Assembly (NCBI GenBank): GCA_902788575.1
Contig: CADAKY010000004.1
Location: 42,714 to 106,713, forward strand
DNA length: 64,000 nucleotides
Direction: 5' to 3'
Origin: an uncultured bacterium
Lineage (GTDB): Bacteria; Cyanobacteriota; Vampirovibrionia; Gastranaerophilales; Gastranaerophilaceae
The position numbers were made by a program, and so were the translations under genes. Below, in pieces: positions 43,452 to 55,949 of the stretch (its first letter is position 1; every line of letters begins with the position of its first letter). Under the pieces are notes generated by a model. The model saw only the letters and a list, made by a program, of their open reading frames with translations. It was not told the origin of the DNA and did not search any database.

Positions 43452-44792
43452 TTATTTCTTGTTTTTTATTTGAAAATTTTTCAACCATGAACATGCTATT
43501 GCAACATCCATTATATACAAGAGACAAAATGAAGGTAAAAAATAGCGTATTTCAAACGCATGCGTCGTTATTACAAATGTACCATACATACAAACAGCAA
43601 ATGAAAAAATCAACATATACAATTTATCGTCAAATGATTTTCTGTAAATTTCTATTAACAGCATACAAAGTGATATCAAAAACACCAGCCACGGGTATCT
43701 GATAAGACTCCCGTTTGCTGCATTATTAAATATTTTGCACAAAATTTTTGTCGCTTCTGAATTATCAAAAAAAACTTCTGCTTTTTGTATGTCTTTGCTA
43801 TCTTCATAAAAACATACCATAAGAGGTTTTGTTATTCCGAGAGTTCGTTTTATAAATTTACTTTTTGTATATATAAATATTTCAGGCTTGTCTTTTGCCA
43901 GCTTTAAATACTGTTTTATTATTCTTCCTGAACTTTTATTCTTACCTATGTTATAGGCAGATAAATCATTCCTGTTATCCCAGTAATAACTGTTTAATGA
44001 ATTTTCATCTTGTCTGATTCGTTCGAGCGCTGTATTTAATGATTTTTCATCTGCAATATCATAAAAATATCGTTCTCGTTCTTTTTGAGATAAATTTTGT
44101 GTCATATCAAGCATTTCCCACGCAAATCCACCGCTATATATAGGAATTTTTTCCACCTGATACATTAGAGGAAATACAAATATAAATACAAGACTTAAAA
44201 CTACCGCAAAACAACTGAATATTTTTTGAATTTTACTTAGATTTTTACCAAAGATTATAATACATAAAATCAATGGCAATAACAGTAAAGAACTTTCGTG
44301 ACTCCCAAAAATGAATACACAGCAGAAAAATAAAATACAGATATCATACCAATAAAAATTTTTTGTGAGAAGAATGATTAAAGCCGCAACAAACGTATAA
44401 CATAATACGCTTGGAGCATTCCAAACACAAACAAACAGCAGTACAGGGTTTAAAATAAAAAATAAATATTGCAGTAATGGATAAGGGGCATTGATTTTTT
44501 TTATCAGGCAAAAGGAAAAAGTTAAATACAAAAATGCACAAACAAATGTAAAAAAACTATATCCTTCTGTGAAATATTTACTTATTGCCATAAAAAATGA
44601 AGGCAAAAAAGTAATAGTATGTCCGACACGCTCAGCACAACCTGCGAAAGACCAGCATTCTATTATATGTTCGGACAAGGTTACTCTTGCATAAGAATCT
44701 GAAAAGAAAATACCCGGAGAAGAAAGTAATGTAAAAATTACAGATATAATTCCGTTTAATATTGTTACTAAAACAAATTCATTTTTTTTCAT
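43452..44792 (-). CDS. Polytopic membrane protein, GT-C-like
   Basis: 446 residues with about ten membrane helices. The first outer loop GIFFSDSYARVTLSEHIIEC carries an aspartate at the GT-C catalytic place, and a polar domain (about 220-335, NLSQKERERYFYDIADEKSL) interrupts the helices. The overall form is like bacterial surface-glycan glycosyltransferases or oligosaccharide-modifying membrane proteins; no close family recognised. A TAGCAT hexamer 7 nt before the ATG suggests another leaderless start. Head of a surface-glycan-like group with the next two genes, though not in one operon. Confidence 0.6.
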   Translation of the reverse strand: MKKNEFVLVTILNGIISVIFTLLSSPGIFFSDSYARVTLSEHIIECWSFAGCAERVGHTITFLPSFFMAISKYFTEGYSFFTFVCAFLYLTFSFCLIKKINAPYPLLQYLFFILNPVLLFVCVWNAPSVLCYTFVAALIILLTKNFYWYDICILFFCCVFIFGSHESSLLLLPLILCIIIFGKNLSKIQKIFSCFAVVLSLVFIFVFPLMYQVEKIPIYSGGFAWEMLDMTQNLSQKERERYFYDIADEKSLNTALERIRQDENSLNSYYWDNRNDLSAYNIGKNKSSGRIIKQYLKLAKDKPEIFIYTKSKFIKRTLGITKPLMVCFYEDSKDIQKAEVFFDNSEATKILCKIFNNAANGSLIRYPWLVFLISLCMLLIEIYRKSFDDKLYMLIFSFAVCMYGTFVITTHAFEIRYFLPSFCLLYIMDVAIACSWLKNFQIKNKK

Positions 44793-44899
44793 AAACTATA
44801 TGCTAGCATGGTTAAGCAGAAATTTGTAGTAAACTTGCAAAACTTATTGATTTTAATGATAATTAATTCATAGATTTATTTTATTATCAGAGAAGCGGA

Positions 44900-46726
44900 A
44901 TGAACAAATATAAACGATATATTTTAATCTTATTATTTTTTTTAATGATTGGCGGAATAATAGGTATAACATATAGACCTAACATGGGCTTTGATTTTTT
45001 TTCGTACCACTATTATAACGGCTGGGCAATTTGGAACAACAGACTTGGCTTTGATATTTTGCCAAGTTCTTTCAGAACCTTTTTTAATCCTGTTTTAGAC
45101 GGTTTAAATTACTTGATTTTGGAACATTTAAATACTCATCCGAACATATTTTTATTTATTTCCGGATTAAAATTAGGGGTTTTCTTATTTATCTGTTATT
45201 TATTTGCAGACAATCTGTTTTTGAACAAAACTTTTGAAAAAACTTTATCAACTGTATGTTTAATTATACTAACACTCTTTTCACCGATATTAATGCACAC
45301 TGTAGGCGCTGACTGGACTGATATACAAATCAATTCAATGGTTTTAATTGCATTTTTGATATTTATTATCAAAATGTTTAAACCCTCTTCTTTTAAAAAT
45401 TTGTTTTGGCTTTTTATTTCCGGTTTAATTTTGGGATTAGCGGTCGGATTAAAATATACAGCAATGGTATTTATTTTGCCGTTTTTATTATGCATATTAT
45501 TAAATTTCAAAAATATTCAAAATCCGATAAAACAAATTTTATACGGTTTAATCGGCGGAATTATGGGTTTTTTAATCACAGACGGTTGGTGGATGTACAA
45601 GGTATATCAACTTTGTCAAAATCCGATTTTCCCGTATTTAAATAATATTTTCCATTCTCCTTATGGAGATTTTTCTTCGATAATTTCTTCAGATTTTGAA
45701 CATTTGAGACCTAAAAATATTACTGAATTTTTGTTTGCACCGTTATTAAATTCTTTAAACAATACAATAGGAATAGAATGTTTTTATTTTGATTTAAAAC
45801 ATTCCGTTATTTTTATTACAACTGTTATTTTCTTAATTTGGAGCAAAAAAGAATCTTTTAACGAAAAATTAAAACAAATAATAAATCCAAATATTTTGCG
45901 GACAATAATAATTTTTATTATAAGTTCTTATTACATTAATCAATTAATTTTTACTCAGTATAGATATATAATTGCACTGATACCTTTAGGTACACTTATA
46001 ATAATATCAATGTGTTATGTATACAATTATTCCGAAAAAGAAGAATCTTGTTCTTTAAATTTATTTAATTATCTGCTGATTGTTTTATCGGCTTTAGCAA
46101 TATCCGTTTTTAATTCCAAAGATATGCTTCTAACATATAAATATATTGTAATTCTCACGGCTTTTGCCGGTATATTGAATTTTGAAAAATTATATAAAAA
46201 ATACAAATTTAATAAAAATTATTGTCTTTCCCTAATTACAAGTATAATTATATTTACAGCAATTATAATACCTTTGAATGTAAATATAATTTATCCTGTA
46301 TCACAAGTAATAAGTATTAAAGACATGCGAATACCGGATAATGCTACCGTGTTTTGCGCCACGACCTCAACAAATTTTATAATTCCGGCACAAAACCCTA
46401 AAGCAAAATATGTTATATATGCCATGCAGGACGAATATCATAAATATCTGAAAAACTATGAGGTTGCGGCAAGAGTTGAATATACAAGCAAGTATTTACA
46501 AAATGTCATGCAAGAAATTTTTGATACAAAAAAAGATTTGTATATAATTCTGTCATCGGATGATTTTTTCAAGGCACCTAAAGAATTAAACGAACTATAT
46601 CAAAAATCCGTTTTTGATTATTCCGGTGATATTACTAATATTTATAAAAACTGTAAAAAAATTAAATATTCTGTATTAGGACACGAAGATTTCCGTAATG
46701 ATTATCTTTTGTGCAAACTAAAATAA
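44900..46726 (+). CDS. Polytopic membrane protein, GT-C glycosyltransferase-like
   Basis: 608 residues, 11-13 membrane segments and a C-terminal soluble part (from about 480, IRIPDNATVFCATTSTNF). The first loop RPNMGFDFFSYHYYNGWAIWN contains the acidic and aromatic residues typical of GT-C enzymes, and VGADWTDIQINSMVL and LAVGLKYTAMVFILPF fit the same fold. Probably moves a sugar from a polyprenyl carrier on the periplasmic side. AAGCGGA is the only candidate ribosome-binding site. Its 3' end overlaps that of the convergent GT2 gene by 9 nt. Confidence 0.65.
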   Translation: MNKYKRYILILLFFLMIGGIIGITYRPNMGFDFFSYHYYNGWAIWNNRLGFDILPSSFRTFFNPVLDGLNYLILEHLNTHPNIFLFISGLKLGVFLFICYLFADNLFLNKTFEKTLSTVCLIILTLFSPILMHTVGADWTDIQINSMVLIAFLIFIIKMFKPSSFKNLFWLFISGLILGLAVGLKYTAMVFILPFLLCILLNFKNIQNPIKQILYGLIGGIMGFLITDGWWMYKVYQLCQNPIFPYLNNIFHSPYGDFSSIISSDFEHLRPKNITEFLFAPLLNSLNNTIGIECFYFDLKHSVIFITTVIFLIWSKKESFNEKLKQIINPNILRTIIIFIISSYYINQLIFTQYRYIIALIPLGTLIIISMCYVYNYSEKEESCSLNLFNYLLIVLSALAISVFNSKDMLLTYKYIVILTAFAGILNFEKLYKKYKFNKNYCLSLITSIIIFTAIIIPLNVNIIYPVSQVISIKDMRIPDNATVFCATTSTNFIIPAQNPKAKYVIYAMQDEYHKYLKNYEVAARVEYTSKYLQNVMQEIFDTKKDLYIILSSDDFFKAPKELNELYQKSVFDYSGDITNIYKNCKKIKYSVLGHEDFRNDYLLCKLK

Positions 46727-47413
46727 TAAAAATCTTTCTTTTATAAGATAAATTAAATGTCTCATCCCGTCCCGCCATGGATTCAAATGCGGAATTCTGT
46801 TTTCTATGCCTTTAAGCAATGAAATCGGTGTTTCTGTTATTGTAAATTTGTGTTTAACAAACTCCACCAAAAGTTCTGATGCAAATTCCATTCCTGTAGT
46901 CTTAAATTCTATTTTATCAAGAGAAGCTTTTCTCATAAGTCTCATTCCGCATTGAGAGTCAGATATTTTAGTGCCGTACAAAAGATTCAATACAAAGGTT
47001 AATACAGGAGTTCCCAGAAATCTGTTTAAAACCGGCATGGCTCCTTTTTCAATATTTCCTTTAAGCCGTGTACCTATTACCATATCAATATTGTCATCCA
47101 TTTTATTCAGCAATAACGGAATTTCAAGAAAATCATAAGTATTATCAGCATCTCCCATAAGAACAAATTTGCTGTCAGCAGCTTTAAAACCGCATCTTAA
47201 AGTATTGCCGTAACCCTTATCAACACAGTGTACCACACGAGCGCCAAGAGCTTCTGCAATACTTACGGAATTATCCGTTGAACCGTTATCGGAAATTAAC
47301 ACTTCCCCGTCTATATTGTATTCTTTAAATATTTTCAGACATTTTTCTATGCAGATGCCTATTGTTTTCTCTTCATTTAGACACGGTATTACAACTGTTA
47401 AAAACTTTTCCAT
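46718..47413 (-). CDS. Glycosyltransferase family 2 (polyprenyl-phosphate sugar synthase-like)
   Basis: 231 residues, GT-A fold. VVIPCLNEEKTIGICIEKCL, VLISDNGSTDNSVSIAEALG, GYGNTLRCGFKAA, LMGDADNTYDF (metal-binding D-A-D) and DSQCGMRLMRK match dolichol/undecaprenyl-phosphate mannose or glucose synthases. It lacks C-terminal membrane helices. Such enzymes make the lipid-linked sugars used by GT-C proteins, which fits its two neighbours. TATAAT ends 7 nt before the ATG, so probably leaderless. Divergent from gyrB. Confidence 0.9.
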   Translation of the reverse strand: MEKFLTVVIPCLNEEKTIGICIEKCLKIFKEYNIDGEVLISDNGSTDNSVSIAEALGARVVHCVDKGYGNTLRCGFKAADSKFVLMGDADNTYDFLEIPLLLNKMDDNIDMVIGTRLKGNIEKGAMPVLNRFLGTPVLTFVLNLLYGTKISDSQCGMRLMRKASLDKIEFKTTGMEFASELLVEFVKHKFTITETPISLLKGIENRIPHLNPWRDGMRHLIYLIKERFLLF

Positions 47414-47514
47414 AAGATTTATTATATAATAAAATTACTGTTTTTTACTTTTTTGTGATACAATAACAGTATAGTAAGGATAGTATAAGATTTTTTATAA
47501 TCTTTTTTATATGA

Positions 47515-49956
<2,442 letters not shown>

Positions 49957-49993
49957 AAAGTCATTATCGGACACGTTTAGTCCGTTTAGAGAC

Positions 49994-50737
49994 TTATTTT
50001 ACAAAAAAGCTTACATTAACATTTGCGTACACTTTTACAACACCTTCTGAAATTGAAGTAGATGCGCTTTCTTGTGATGCGCTGTCTGCTACTGAAGCGA
50101 GCATATTTTTTGCCATGTACATTCTCGGGAAACTTCTTGTGCTGTTTTCCGAACAGCTTATATCCATTGAGCGTATTCCGTCTAATGATGCTCCCATGCT
50201 TTTTGCGGCAATTAATGCTCTTGTATTTGCTTTTTTGGATGCAATTTCAATTAAAGAATTACATTGTGATTCGTAATTTGAAACTGAAAAATTCAAAGAA
50301 TCAACATTCGTTGCACCGGCTTCAATTGCTTTGTCAATCATCGTTCCGACTTTATCAATAGATTTTGTATGTACGATTACTCTGTTTGAAACCTCATATT
50401 TATCAAGATTTCTCTTGTTTCCGTTATATGTATAAACAGGAGAAGCATTAAAATCAGAGGTTTTTATAAAATCTCCTTTTGAAGAATCAAGCATTCCTTT
50501 TAAAAGAGTCAGCAGCTTATCCGAAATTTCTTTGTTTTGAATTGTAGCCTTCTGCATTGATTTTGTATCGGAAGTTTTTACCGCAAAAGAAATTTCCGCA
50601 ACGTCAGGCGCAACTTCGGTGTTAGCGGACGTTGAAAGTGAAATATATCCTCTTTCTTTTTCATTTATAGCTGTAATCGCTTGAGTTGAAAGTATGGATA
50701 AGCTTATCAATATTGCTGCAGATATAATTTTTTTCAT
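49994..50737 (-). CDS. SIMPL-domain (DUF541) exported protein
   Basis: 247 residues: signal peptide (MKKIISAAILISLSILSTQA), then the SIMPL fold, seen as GYISLSTSANTEVAPDVAEISFAV, KYEVSNRVIVHTKSIDKVGTMIDKAIEAGATNVDSLNFSVSN, and KANTRALIAAKSMGASLDGI. Periplasmic protein of unclear function, linked in other bacteria to oxidative-stress tolerance. AAGGAGAAAG precedes the ATG. Single gene, tail-to-tail with gyrB. Confidence 0.9.
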   Translation of the reverse strand: MKKIISAAILISLSILSTQAITAINEKERGYISLSTSANTEVAPDVAEISFAVKTSDTKSMQKATIQNKEISDKLLTLLKGMLDSSKGDFIKTSDFNASPVYTYNGNKRNLDKYEVSNRVIVHTKSIDKVGTMIDKAIEAGATNVDSLNFSVSNYESQCNSLIEIASKKANTRALIAAKSMGASLDGIRSMDISCSENSTRSFPRMYMAKNMLASVADSASQESASTSISEGVVKVYANVNVSFFVK

Positions 50738-50817
50738 TTCTTTCTCCTTATTTTTTGCAAACCTGACTTATTAATTATACCACTATTGTTTTGATTTATT
50801 CATAAAAAATTAAAAAA

Positions 50818-51492
50818 CTAGCGTTTTGCCGCAAACATTTTTAAAGACGTTTCTGCAGAAGTAGGAAGTTTATCCGTCACATTTATCGGAATGTATTTTG
50901 AAAATTCCACAAAATCAAATTCTTCCGACAAAGCATCACTAATTTCAGAGGTTTTTTGACTCTTTGTCAGATTACAAAAATTTACCGGTTCTCCCCAAAG
51001 AGTAAAATTGTTTGCAATATTATATGAATTCATTCTGGCAGTTTTGCTGTCAGCAAATTGTTCAGCAATTACAGATGTTTCAACCCCTTTTTTATCAAGA
51101 GCTTTTACCAATGTGTCAATAATTTTTGTACTCTCTTCCGCTTTTGGATGACCGGAATCATAAGCAACTCCGCCGGTTATTATCGCTATAACATCGTCAT
51201 AACTGTGTTTTATACCTTGTCTTAATTTATCAACATTTTCACCGACTCTTCTTTGAAGGCTCAACATAGATTCGTATTCAGGAGTAAGACAAGCAACAAA
51301 TTTTCTGACCGGTGTCCACAATGTTAAACCTACAACGGGTGAAAGATCTTTTTGAAGAACACCTGTTGTTGCACTGACATTTTTCCCTTTGGCTATTGTG
51401 TATCCGCTGTCAAATGAATTTATAAATTTTGTTGCACATTGTGTAGTGGGATATGTTTTATTTTTTAATAAATTAATTGAAAGTCCTGTCAT
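50818..51492 (-). CDS. Unknown cytosolic protein
   Basis: 224 residues; not recognised. It starts MTGLSINLLKNKTYPTTQCA, an Ile/Asn-rich start like other unknowns here. The middle has an alternating strand-helix pattern (DVIAIITGGVAYDSGHPKAEESTKIIDTLVKALDKKGVETSVIAEQF) that suggests a Rossmann-like domain. AAGGAT precedes the ATG. No signal peptide. Confidence 0.65.
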   Translation of the reverse strand: MTGLSINLLKNKTYPTTQCATKFINSFDSGYTIAKGKNVSATTGVLQKDLSPVVGLTLWTPVRKFVACLTPEYESMLSLQRRVGENVDKLRQGIKHSYDDVIAIITGGVAYDSGHPKAEESTKIIDTLVKALDKKGVETSVIAEQFADSKTARMNSYNIANNFTLWGEPVNFCNLTKSQKTSEISDALSEEFDFVEFSKYIPINVTDKLPTSAETSLKMFAAKR

Positions 51493-51602
51493 AAAAAATC
51501 CTTATATAAAATGATATACTTTTATATAAGAAACGTGTAAAAAAATTTTTTGCTATCTGCAAAATTTTCCGTAATACGGACATTTTATGGTATTATTACG
51601 TT

Positions 51603-52109
51603 ATGTACCAAATTAAAAACAAAATATATCTGAATTTTGATAAAACACAAAAAAGCGGAATTTGTAATTATCTGAGAGCATTGGTAAAACAGAATCTAAG
51701 CTTATCAGCAGATGAAATTCTTGATAAATTTCTGGAAGATGAAAGATATTACTTGGAACTTAATGCATCCAGATTTCCTTTTTTGAAAGATTGTATTGAA
51801 GAAAAAGAGTTTCAAAAAGATACCAAGGATTACATAAAGGAATGTATTAAATACTATGAATACAAGGAAAAACAGAGACCGATAATTGAAGCTCAAAAAG
51901 AATTTGAAAAAAAGAAAAGAAAATTTTTGCAGGAAGTAAAAATGTCAAAAGAAGAACCGACCAAAAAGCAGTTATATTACTATGACAAGCTCTGCAAAAG
52001 ATATTCAATTGAAAAAAAGAACGTGGAAGAACTTTCAAAGCTTGATTTAAGAGACGAAATAGAAAGAATTTTAAATGAATATTCACAAGATTATAAAATT
52101 GATGACTGA
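51603..52109 (+). CDS. Unknown lysine/glutamate-rich helical protein
   Basis: 168 residues, charged, predicted almost all helical, with a coiled stretch (KYYEYKEKQRPIIEAQKEFEK). The end SKEEPTKKQLYYYDKLCKRYSIEKKN resembles the short DUF3072-like/zinc-less helical motif found at the end of some phage and helicase proteins, but I cannot assign it. TATTAT ends 6 nt before the ATG, so probably leaderless. Its 3' end overlaps prmC by 35 nt, so the two are coupled. Confidence 0.68.
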   Translation: MYQIKNKIYLNFDKTQKSGICNYLRALVKQNLSLSADEILDKFLEDERYYLELNASRFPFLKDCIEEKEFQKDTKDYIKECIKYYEYKEKQRPIIEAQKEFEKKKRKFLQEVKMSKEEPTKKQLYYYDKLCKRYSIEKKNVEELSKLDLRDEIERILNEYSQDYKIDD

Positions 52110-52902
52110 TACAGGAATAGATGAAAGAGAAGCAAAGCGGGAAGTAAAAATGCTTCTTGAACACTTTTGCAATTATTCTGAGAAAGACGAAATTTTAGGC
52201 AGAAAACTATCCGACGAACAACTGAAAATAATTGAATCTAAAGTTCAGGCACGCATTGCAGACAGAACTCCGGTTCAGTATATTATCGGAGAAGCTTATT
52301 TTATGGGTGAATTTTTTAAAGTAACACACGATGTTCTTATTCCCCGTGACGAAACAGAAATTCTTGTAACAAAAGCAATAGAGATTATCAAAGAAAATAA
52401 TCTGAAAAATATTCTCGATATCGGAACCGGTTCGGGATGTATCGCTTGTACAATAGCAAACAGAACCGATGCGGTTGTTCTTGGAGTAGACATATCATCT
52501 GATGCCTTAAGAATTGCACTTGATAATGTTACAAGGCTCGGAATAAACAATCGCGCTGTATTCAGAAAATCGGATTTGTTTTCAAAAATAAGAGAAGATG
52601 AAAAATTTGATATGATAGTTTCAAATCCTCCTTATATCCCAAAAGGAACTCTATTAGAGCCGGAGGTTCAGCATGAACCGCAAATTGCTCTGTTTGCGGA
52701 AGAAAACGGGCTTGCACTGTACAGAAAAATAGTTCAGGATGCACCAAACTTTTTGAATCCGAACGGGCGGCTTATTTTTGAACTCGGAATCGGAGAATCC
52801 GAATCAGTAAAATCATTTATGAAAGAATATTTTGAAGAAGTCAATGTTATCAAAGACCTCGCGGGAATCGACAGAGTAATATACGGAAGAATGATTTCAT
52901 AA
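52075..52902 (+). CDS. prmC: Release-factor glutamine methyltransferase PrmC (HemK)
   Basis: 275 residues. N-terminal helical domain, then SAM-binding ILDIGTGSGCIACTIA, GVDISSDALRIALDN and the catalytic NPPY in MIVSNPPYIPKG. TPVQYIIGEAYFMGEFFKV and LIPRDETEILV are PrmC hallmarks. It methylates the GGQ glutamine of RF1/RF2. The ATG at 52075 lies within the preceding gene; the ATG at 52102 (MTDTGIDE) is an alternative start with an 8-nt overlap. Confidence 0.93.
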   Translation: MNIHKIIKLMTDTGIDEREAKREVKMLLEHFCNYSEKDEILGRKLSDEQLKIIESKVQARIADRTPVQYIIGEAYFMGEFFKVTHDVLIPRDETEILVTKAIEIIKENNLKNILDIGTGSGCIACTIANRTDAVVLGVDISSDALRIALDNVTRLGINNRAVFRKSDLFSKIREDEKFDMIVSNPPYIPKGTLLEPEVQHEPQIALFAEENGLALYRKIVQDAPNFLNPNGRLIFELGIGESESVKSFMKEYFEEVNVIKDLAGIDRVIYGRMIS

Positions 52903-52917
52903 AAAACAAAGCCAAAT

Positions 52918-52957
52918 AAAAAAGGGATACCAAAAATCAAAATGGCATCCCTTATTT
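52918..52957. terminator. Terminator between prmC and speE
   Basis: AAGGGAT-A-CCA and TGG-C-ATCCCTT around an A-rich loop, with A and T flanks; serves both convergent genes. Confidence 0.75.
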
Positions 52958-52989
52958 CTGAATATTTTTACTTATAAATCTTCAATTTT

Positions 52990-53865
52990 CTACCCGACTA
53001 ATTCTTTCAAATAGTTTGGCAGGGCAAAACGTGCAAAGTGATAATCTTTGTTATAAATTTTGCTGGTTTTTGTGATTTCATTACCTCTTCTTTCATCCCA
53101 ATATGAAAGCGGTTTAACTGTTTTTGAACAGAATGCCCATGCCCAGTATCCGCCTGGGTATGTCGGAATATTTGAAGTATATGTTGAAACAATCGGAAAT
53201 ACTCTTCTCAACTGTTCATACATCTTTTTGATTTCGATTTTATTAGTGAACGGACTTTCGGACTGCGCAACCATAATTCCGCCCTCTTTCATTGATTCCA
53301 TAACATTTGTATAGAATTCATCCGTAAACAATCCTTCACCGGGGCCCATCGGGTCAGTTGAATCAATAAGAACAATATCAAACATATTTTTCTTATCTTT
53401 TATATATTCAATAGCGTCCTGTACAAGTATTTCGCATTTCGGATTATCAAGCTCGCAAGCAATAGTCGGAAGATATTTTTTGCAAGCTTCTATAACCATG
53501 CCGTCAATTTCGCAAAGTACAACTTTTTCTACTGTATCGTGTTTTAGGACTTCTCTGACTGTTCCTCCGTCACCGCCTCCGATTACAAGAACGGTTTTCG
53601 GATTTTTATGCGTCATCATAGGGATATGAGCAATCATTTCGTGATAATGCCACTCATCACCTTCTGTTGTCATCATTAAATCATCCAGAGTAAGCACTCT
53701 GCCGAGGGTAGAATCGGTGTCAAAAATTTCTACCTTTTGAAAAGGTGACTGCTCGGAAAATAGAATATCTTTAGTTTTTATTGCAATTCCGTATCCTCCC
53801 GGAGTGATTTCTTTATATATGTTTTGTTCTTTATCAATTCCCTGTAAAACAACAGTATTAGTCAT
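52990..53865 (-). CDS. speE: Spermidine synthase SpeE
   Basis: 291 residues. Aminopropyltransferase: FQKVEIFDTDSTLGRVLTLD, DEWHYHEMIAHIPM, VIGGGDGGTVREVLKHD, EIDGMVIEACKKYLP and the catalytic DSTDPMGPGEGLF. Transfers the propylamine group from decarboxylated SAM to putrescine. Begins 1 nt after the stop of the HIT-protein gene, so co-transcribed. AGGAG overlaps the end of the upstream gene. Confidence 0.95.
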   Translation of the reverse strand: MTNTVVLQGIDKEQNIYKEITPGGYGIAIKTKDILFSEQSPFQKVEIFDTDSTLGRVLTLDDLMMTTEGDEWHYHEMIAHIPMMTHKNPKTVLVIGGGDGGTVREVLKHDTVEKVVLCEIDGMVIEACKKYLPTIACELDNPKCEILVQDAIEYIKDKKNMFDIVLIDSTDPMGPGEGLFTDEFYTNVMESMKEGGIMVAQSESPFTNKIEIKKMYEQLRRVFPIVSTYTSNIPTYPGGYWAWAFCSKTVKPLSYWDERRGNEITKTSKIYNKDYHFARFALPNYLKELVG

Positions 53866-53866
53866 T

Positions 53867-54187
53867 TTAAACTACTCCTTTCCCTGCAAGTATATGTATA
53901 TGAAGATGGAACACTTCCTGTCCTGCTTCACGACCTGTGTTAATAACGGTTCTAAAGGATTTAATACCTTCTTTTTTTGTAACCTCTTTAACGGTCATCA
54001 TTAATTTTCCTAAAAGTTCTTCGTCATTAAGTTCATTCAAAGATTCGACGTGAACTCTCGGAACAACCAGCAAATGAGTTTCAGCCTTTGGGTTAATATC
54101 TCTGAAAACTACTGCGTATTTGTTTTCATATACAAATTCAGTATTAAACTCTCCGTTAATAATTTTACAAAAAATGCAATCTGTCAT
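53867..54187 (-). CDS. HIT-family nucleotide hydrolase (HinT-like)
   Basis: 106 residues. CIFCKIINGEFNTEFVYE at the N-terminus and the histidine triad HLHIHILAG at the C-terminus are typical of HinT purine nucleoside phosphoramidases. VFRDINPKAETHLLVVPRVHV matches the second conserved block. AAAGGAG precedes the ATG. First gene of the operon with speE. Confidence 0.93.
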   Translation of the reverse strand: MTDCIFCKIINGEFNTEFVYENKYAVVFRDINPKAETHLLVVPRVHVESLNELNDEELLGKLMMTVKEVTKKEGIKSFRTVINTGREAGQEVFHLHIHILAGKGVV

Positions 54188-54277
54188 AAAACTTCTCCTT
54201 TAATATTCAGATGATAATAAAAATATTGTATGATTGCAAATTTTTGAGATATAATTTACCCGTTAGGGATTTTTATT

Positions 54278-55843
54278 TTGAAAATAAACTCAGTACAAAA
54301 CATCCAATCAATACCCGTAATTTTTCGCGGTGCAAAAATACCGTCTGCACAACCAAGCATGCCGGTATCTTGTGACGTTTTTGTAAAATCGGCAGTTTCA
54401 GAAATTGATATGCTTAAAGAAAATTTATACACTTCTGTCATTTCCAAAGTAAAGACTGCAGATTCTTCTGATATAGAAAAAATTATTAAAAACATAATTT
54501 CTCATACAGGTGTTGAAAAGAATATCGTTCTGCAAACTCTCGCAAAACTGACAACATATTCCGGATACAAAAGCCTTGCCCTGATTCAGAAACAGCTTGC
54601 AAATGAAGGAATAGGAGTAATCGGAAGAATTCCGAAAATTGAAGATAATGATACTGCTCCGCTATGTTTATCGGATGTTATAAGATATATTCTTATGAAA
54701 AACGGAAGAATTCCTAACGCTAAAAATGACGCTCAACAAGGAATAATTTTGGATACAGAATTAGTAAATTATGCGGAACGTCTTTTGCCTGCGGAACAAG
54801 AAAAATTTTTAAAAACGCTTTCAAAGTCTAAAATTGTATACTTTGAAGATTTCGAAAACGGATGCAACTTTCTTAATCGCGGTAAAGGAATTGAACAGAC
54901 TGCAACAGATATGATTGAAAGAATGAAAGACGGAACTCTGCTTGATTCTGACACAAAGGAAAGAGCGGAAGCTTTGGGACTTAAAATTACCGTTATTAAA
55001 AATTCTGTTCCTAAAAATATTTCTCCGCAAACAATTGTAAATAATATCAATCCGATAGTTCCGACAAAAGAAGATTTCATAAAAACACTTAGTTCAGTTA
55101 TGAATAAACAATTTGAAGGTGCTGAAAATACAAAATACCAAAAATATGTTCTGAATTTTGCTGAAAAAATGATTTTCCCTGTTTCAGCTTTAGAATACGC
55201 AAAATCTTTGAAAGAAATCAACAAAAAAATAGAAAAATTTTTACAGAAAAATGAGAAAAATCCTGACAATGTATATTATATTCTGCCCACAACGGACAAA
55301 AGTTTTGTGACGGCATTATACCAGTACAAAAAAGCTAATAACATAGAAAAATTAAAATGCATTATGCCCGAATATGACAGCTGGTACGAAAAATTCTATA
55401 ATTTTAAAGATATACCAGAAGATTCTACACTTATAATTCTGGATGACTGCATTCTGACCGGACTTACAATGATTCAGGATGCATTCAATTACACCAAAAA
55501 CGCACGCAAACTTAAAAACAAATCAATAATTTTTGCCTCTGTTGTCGGAACAAATCAGGGAATTACAAATATTAAAAATCTGATTAAAACACACGGAAGA
55601 GAAAAAAAAGATTTGATTATAACAGGAAAAATCGCTCCTGAATGGGAATCACATTCCGCATTATCTGATATGAAATATCTTGACATGCAAGCTTCTATCC
55701 CTTATATTACGGCAATAACCCTGCCGTACATCGGCCCTGACACAAATTGTGAACTTCTTCATCCGCTGCTGAAAAAATTCTTGTTTTTCCCGAAAGCGCA
55801 AAAACTTTCTAATAAAAATCTGGATTTTAATATGAATCTGTAG
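54278..55843 (+). CDS. Unknown protein with phosphoribosyltransferase-like C-terminal domain
   Basis: 521 residues. Residues 1-20 (MKINSVQNIQSIPVIFRGAK) are the clearest F-R-G N-terminal motif of the window. A helical region follows. From about 340, NPDNVYYILPTTDKSF and STLIILDDCILTGLTMIQDAF resemble the strand and PRPP-binding loop of type I phosphoribosyltransferases (usually VDD-x-x-T-T-G-x-T), here DDCILTGLT. No nucleobase-specific hood is obvious. TTG start, with TAGGGAT upstream and TATAAT near 54250. Function unknown. Confidence 0.65.
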   Translation: MKINSVQNIQSIPVIFRGAKIPSAQPSMPVSCDVFVKSAVSEIDMLKENLYTSVISKVKTADSSDIEKIIKNIISHTGVEKNIVLQTLAKLTTYSGYKSLALIQKQLANEGIGVIGRIPKIEDNDTAPLCLSDVIRYILMKNGRIPNAKNDAQQGIILDTELVNYAERLLPAEQEKFLKTLSKSKIVYFEDFENGCNFLNRGKGIEQTATDMIERMKDGTLLDSDTKERAEALGLKITVIKNSVPKNISPQTIVNNINPIVPTKEDFIKTLSSVMNKQFEGAENTKYQKYVLNFAEKMIFPVSALEYAKSLKEINKKIEKFLQKNEKNPDNVYYILPTTDKSFVTALYQYKKANNIEKLKCIMPEYDSWYEKFYNFKDIPEDSTLIILDDCILTGLTMIQDAFNYTKNARKLKNKSIIFASVVGTNQGITNIKNLIKTHGREKKDLIITGKIAPEWESHSALSDMKYLDMQASIPYITAITLPYIGPDTNCELLHPLLKKFLFFPKAQKLSNKNLDFNMNL

Positions 55844-55850
55844 GCAAAAT

Positions 55851-55883
55851 AAAAAGGAATCGAGATTCCTCTAATTCCTTTAT
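55851..55883 (+). terminator. Terminator after the gene at 54278
   Basis: AAAGGAAT...ATTCCTTT (8 bp), with an alternative inner pairing AGGAATC/GATTCCT, followed by ATAAAC. Confidence 0.6.
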
Positions 55884-55949
55884 AAACGGAGTTTAACTAA
55901 TATTAAAATTTATATTGTGAATAAATGCGATTGAGAAACTATAAATTTA

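Noticed and set aside
46718..46726. Possible frameshift where two gene ends overlap
   Set aside because: Both convergent genes have intact ends; a 9-nt tail-to-tail overlap is ordinary.
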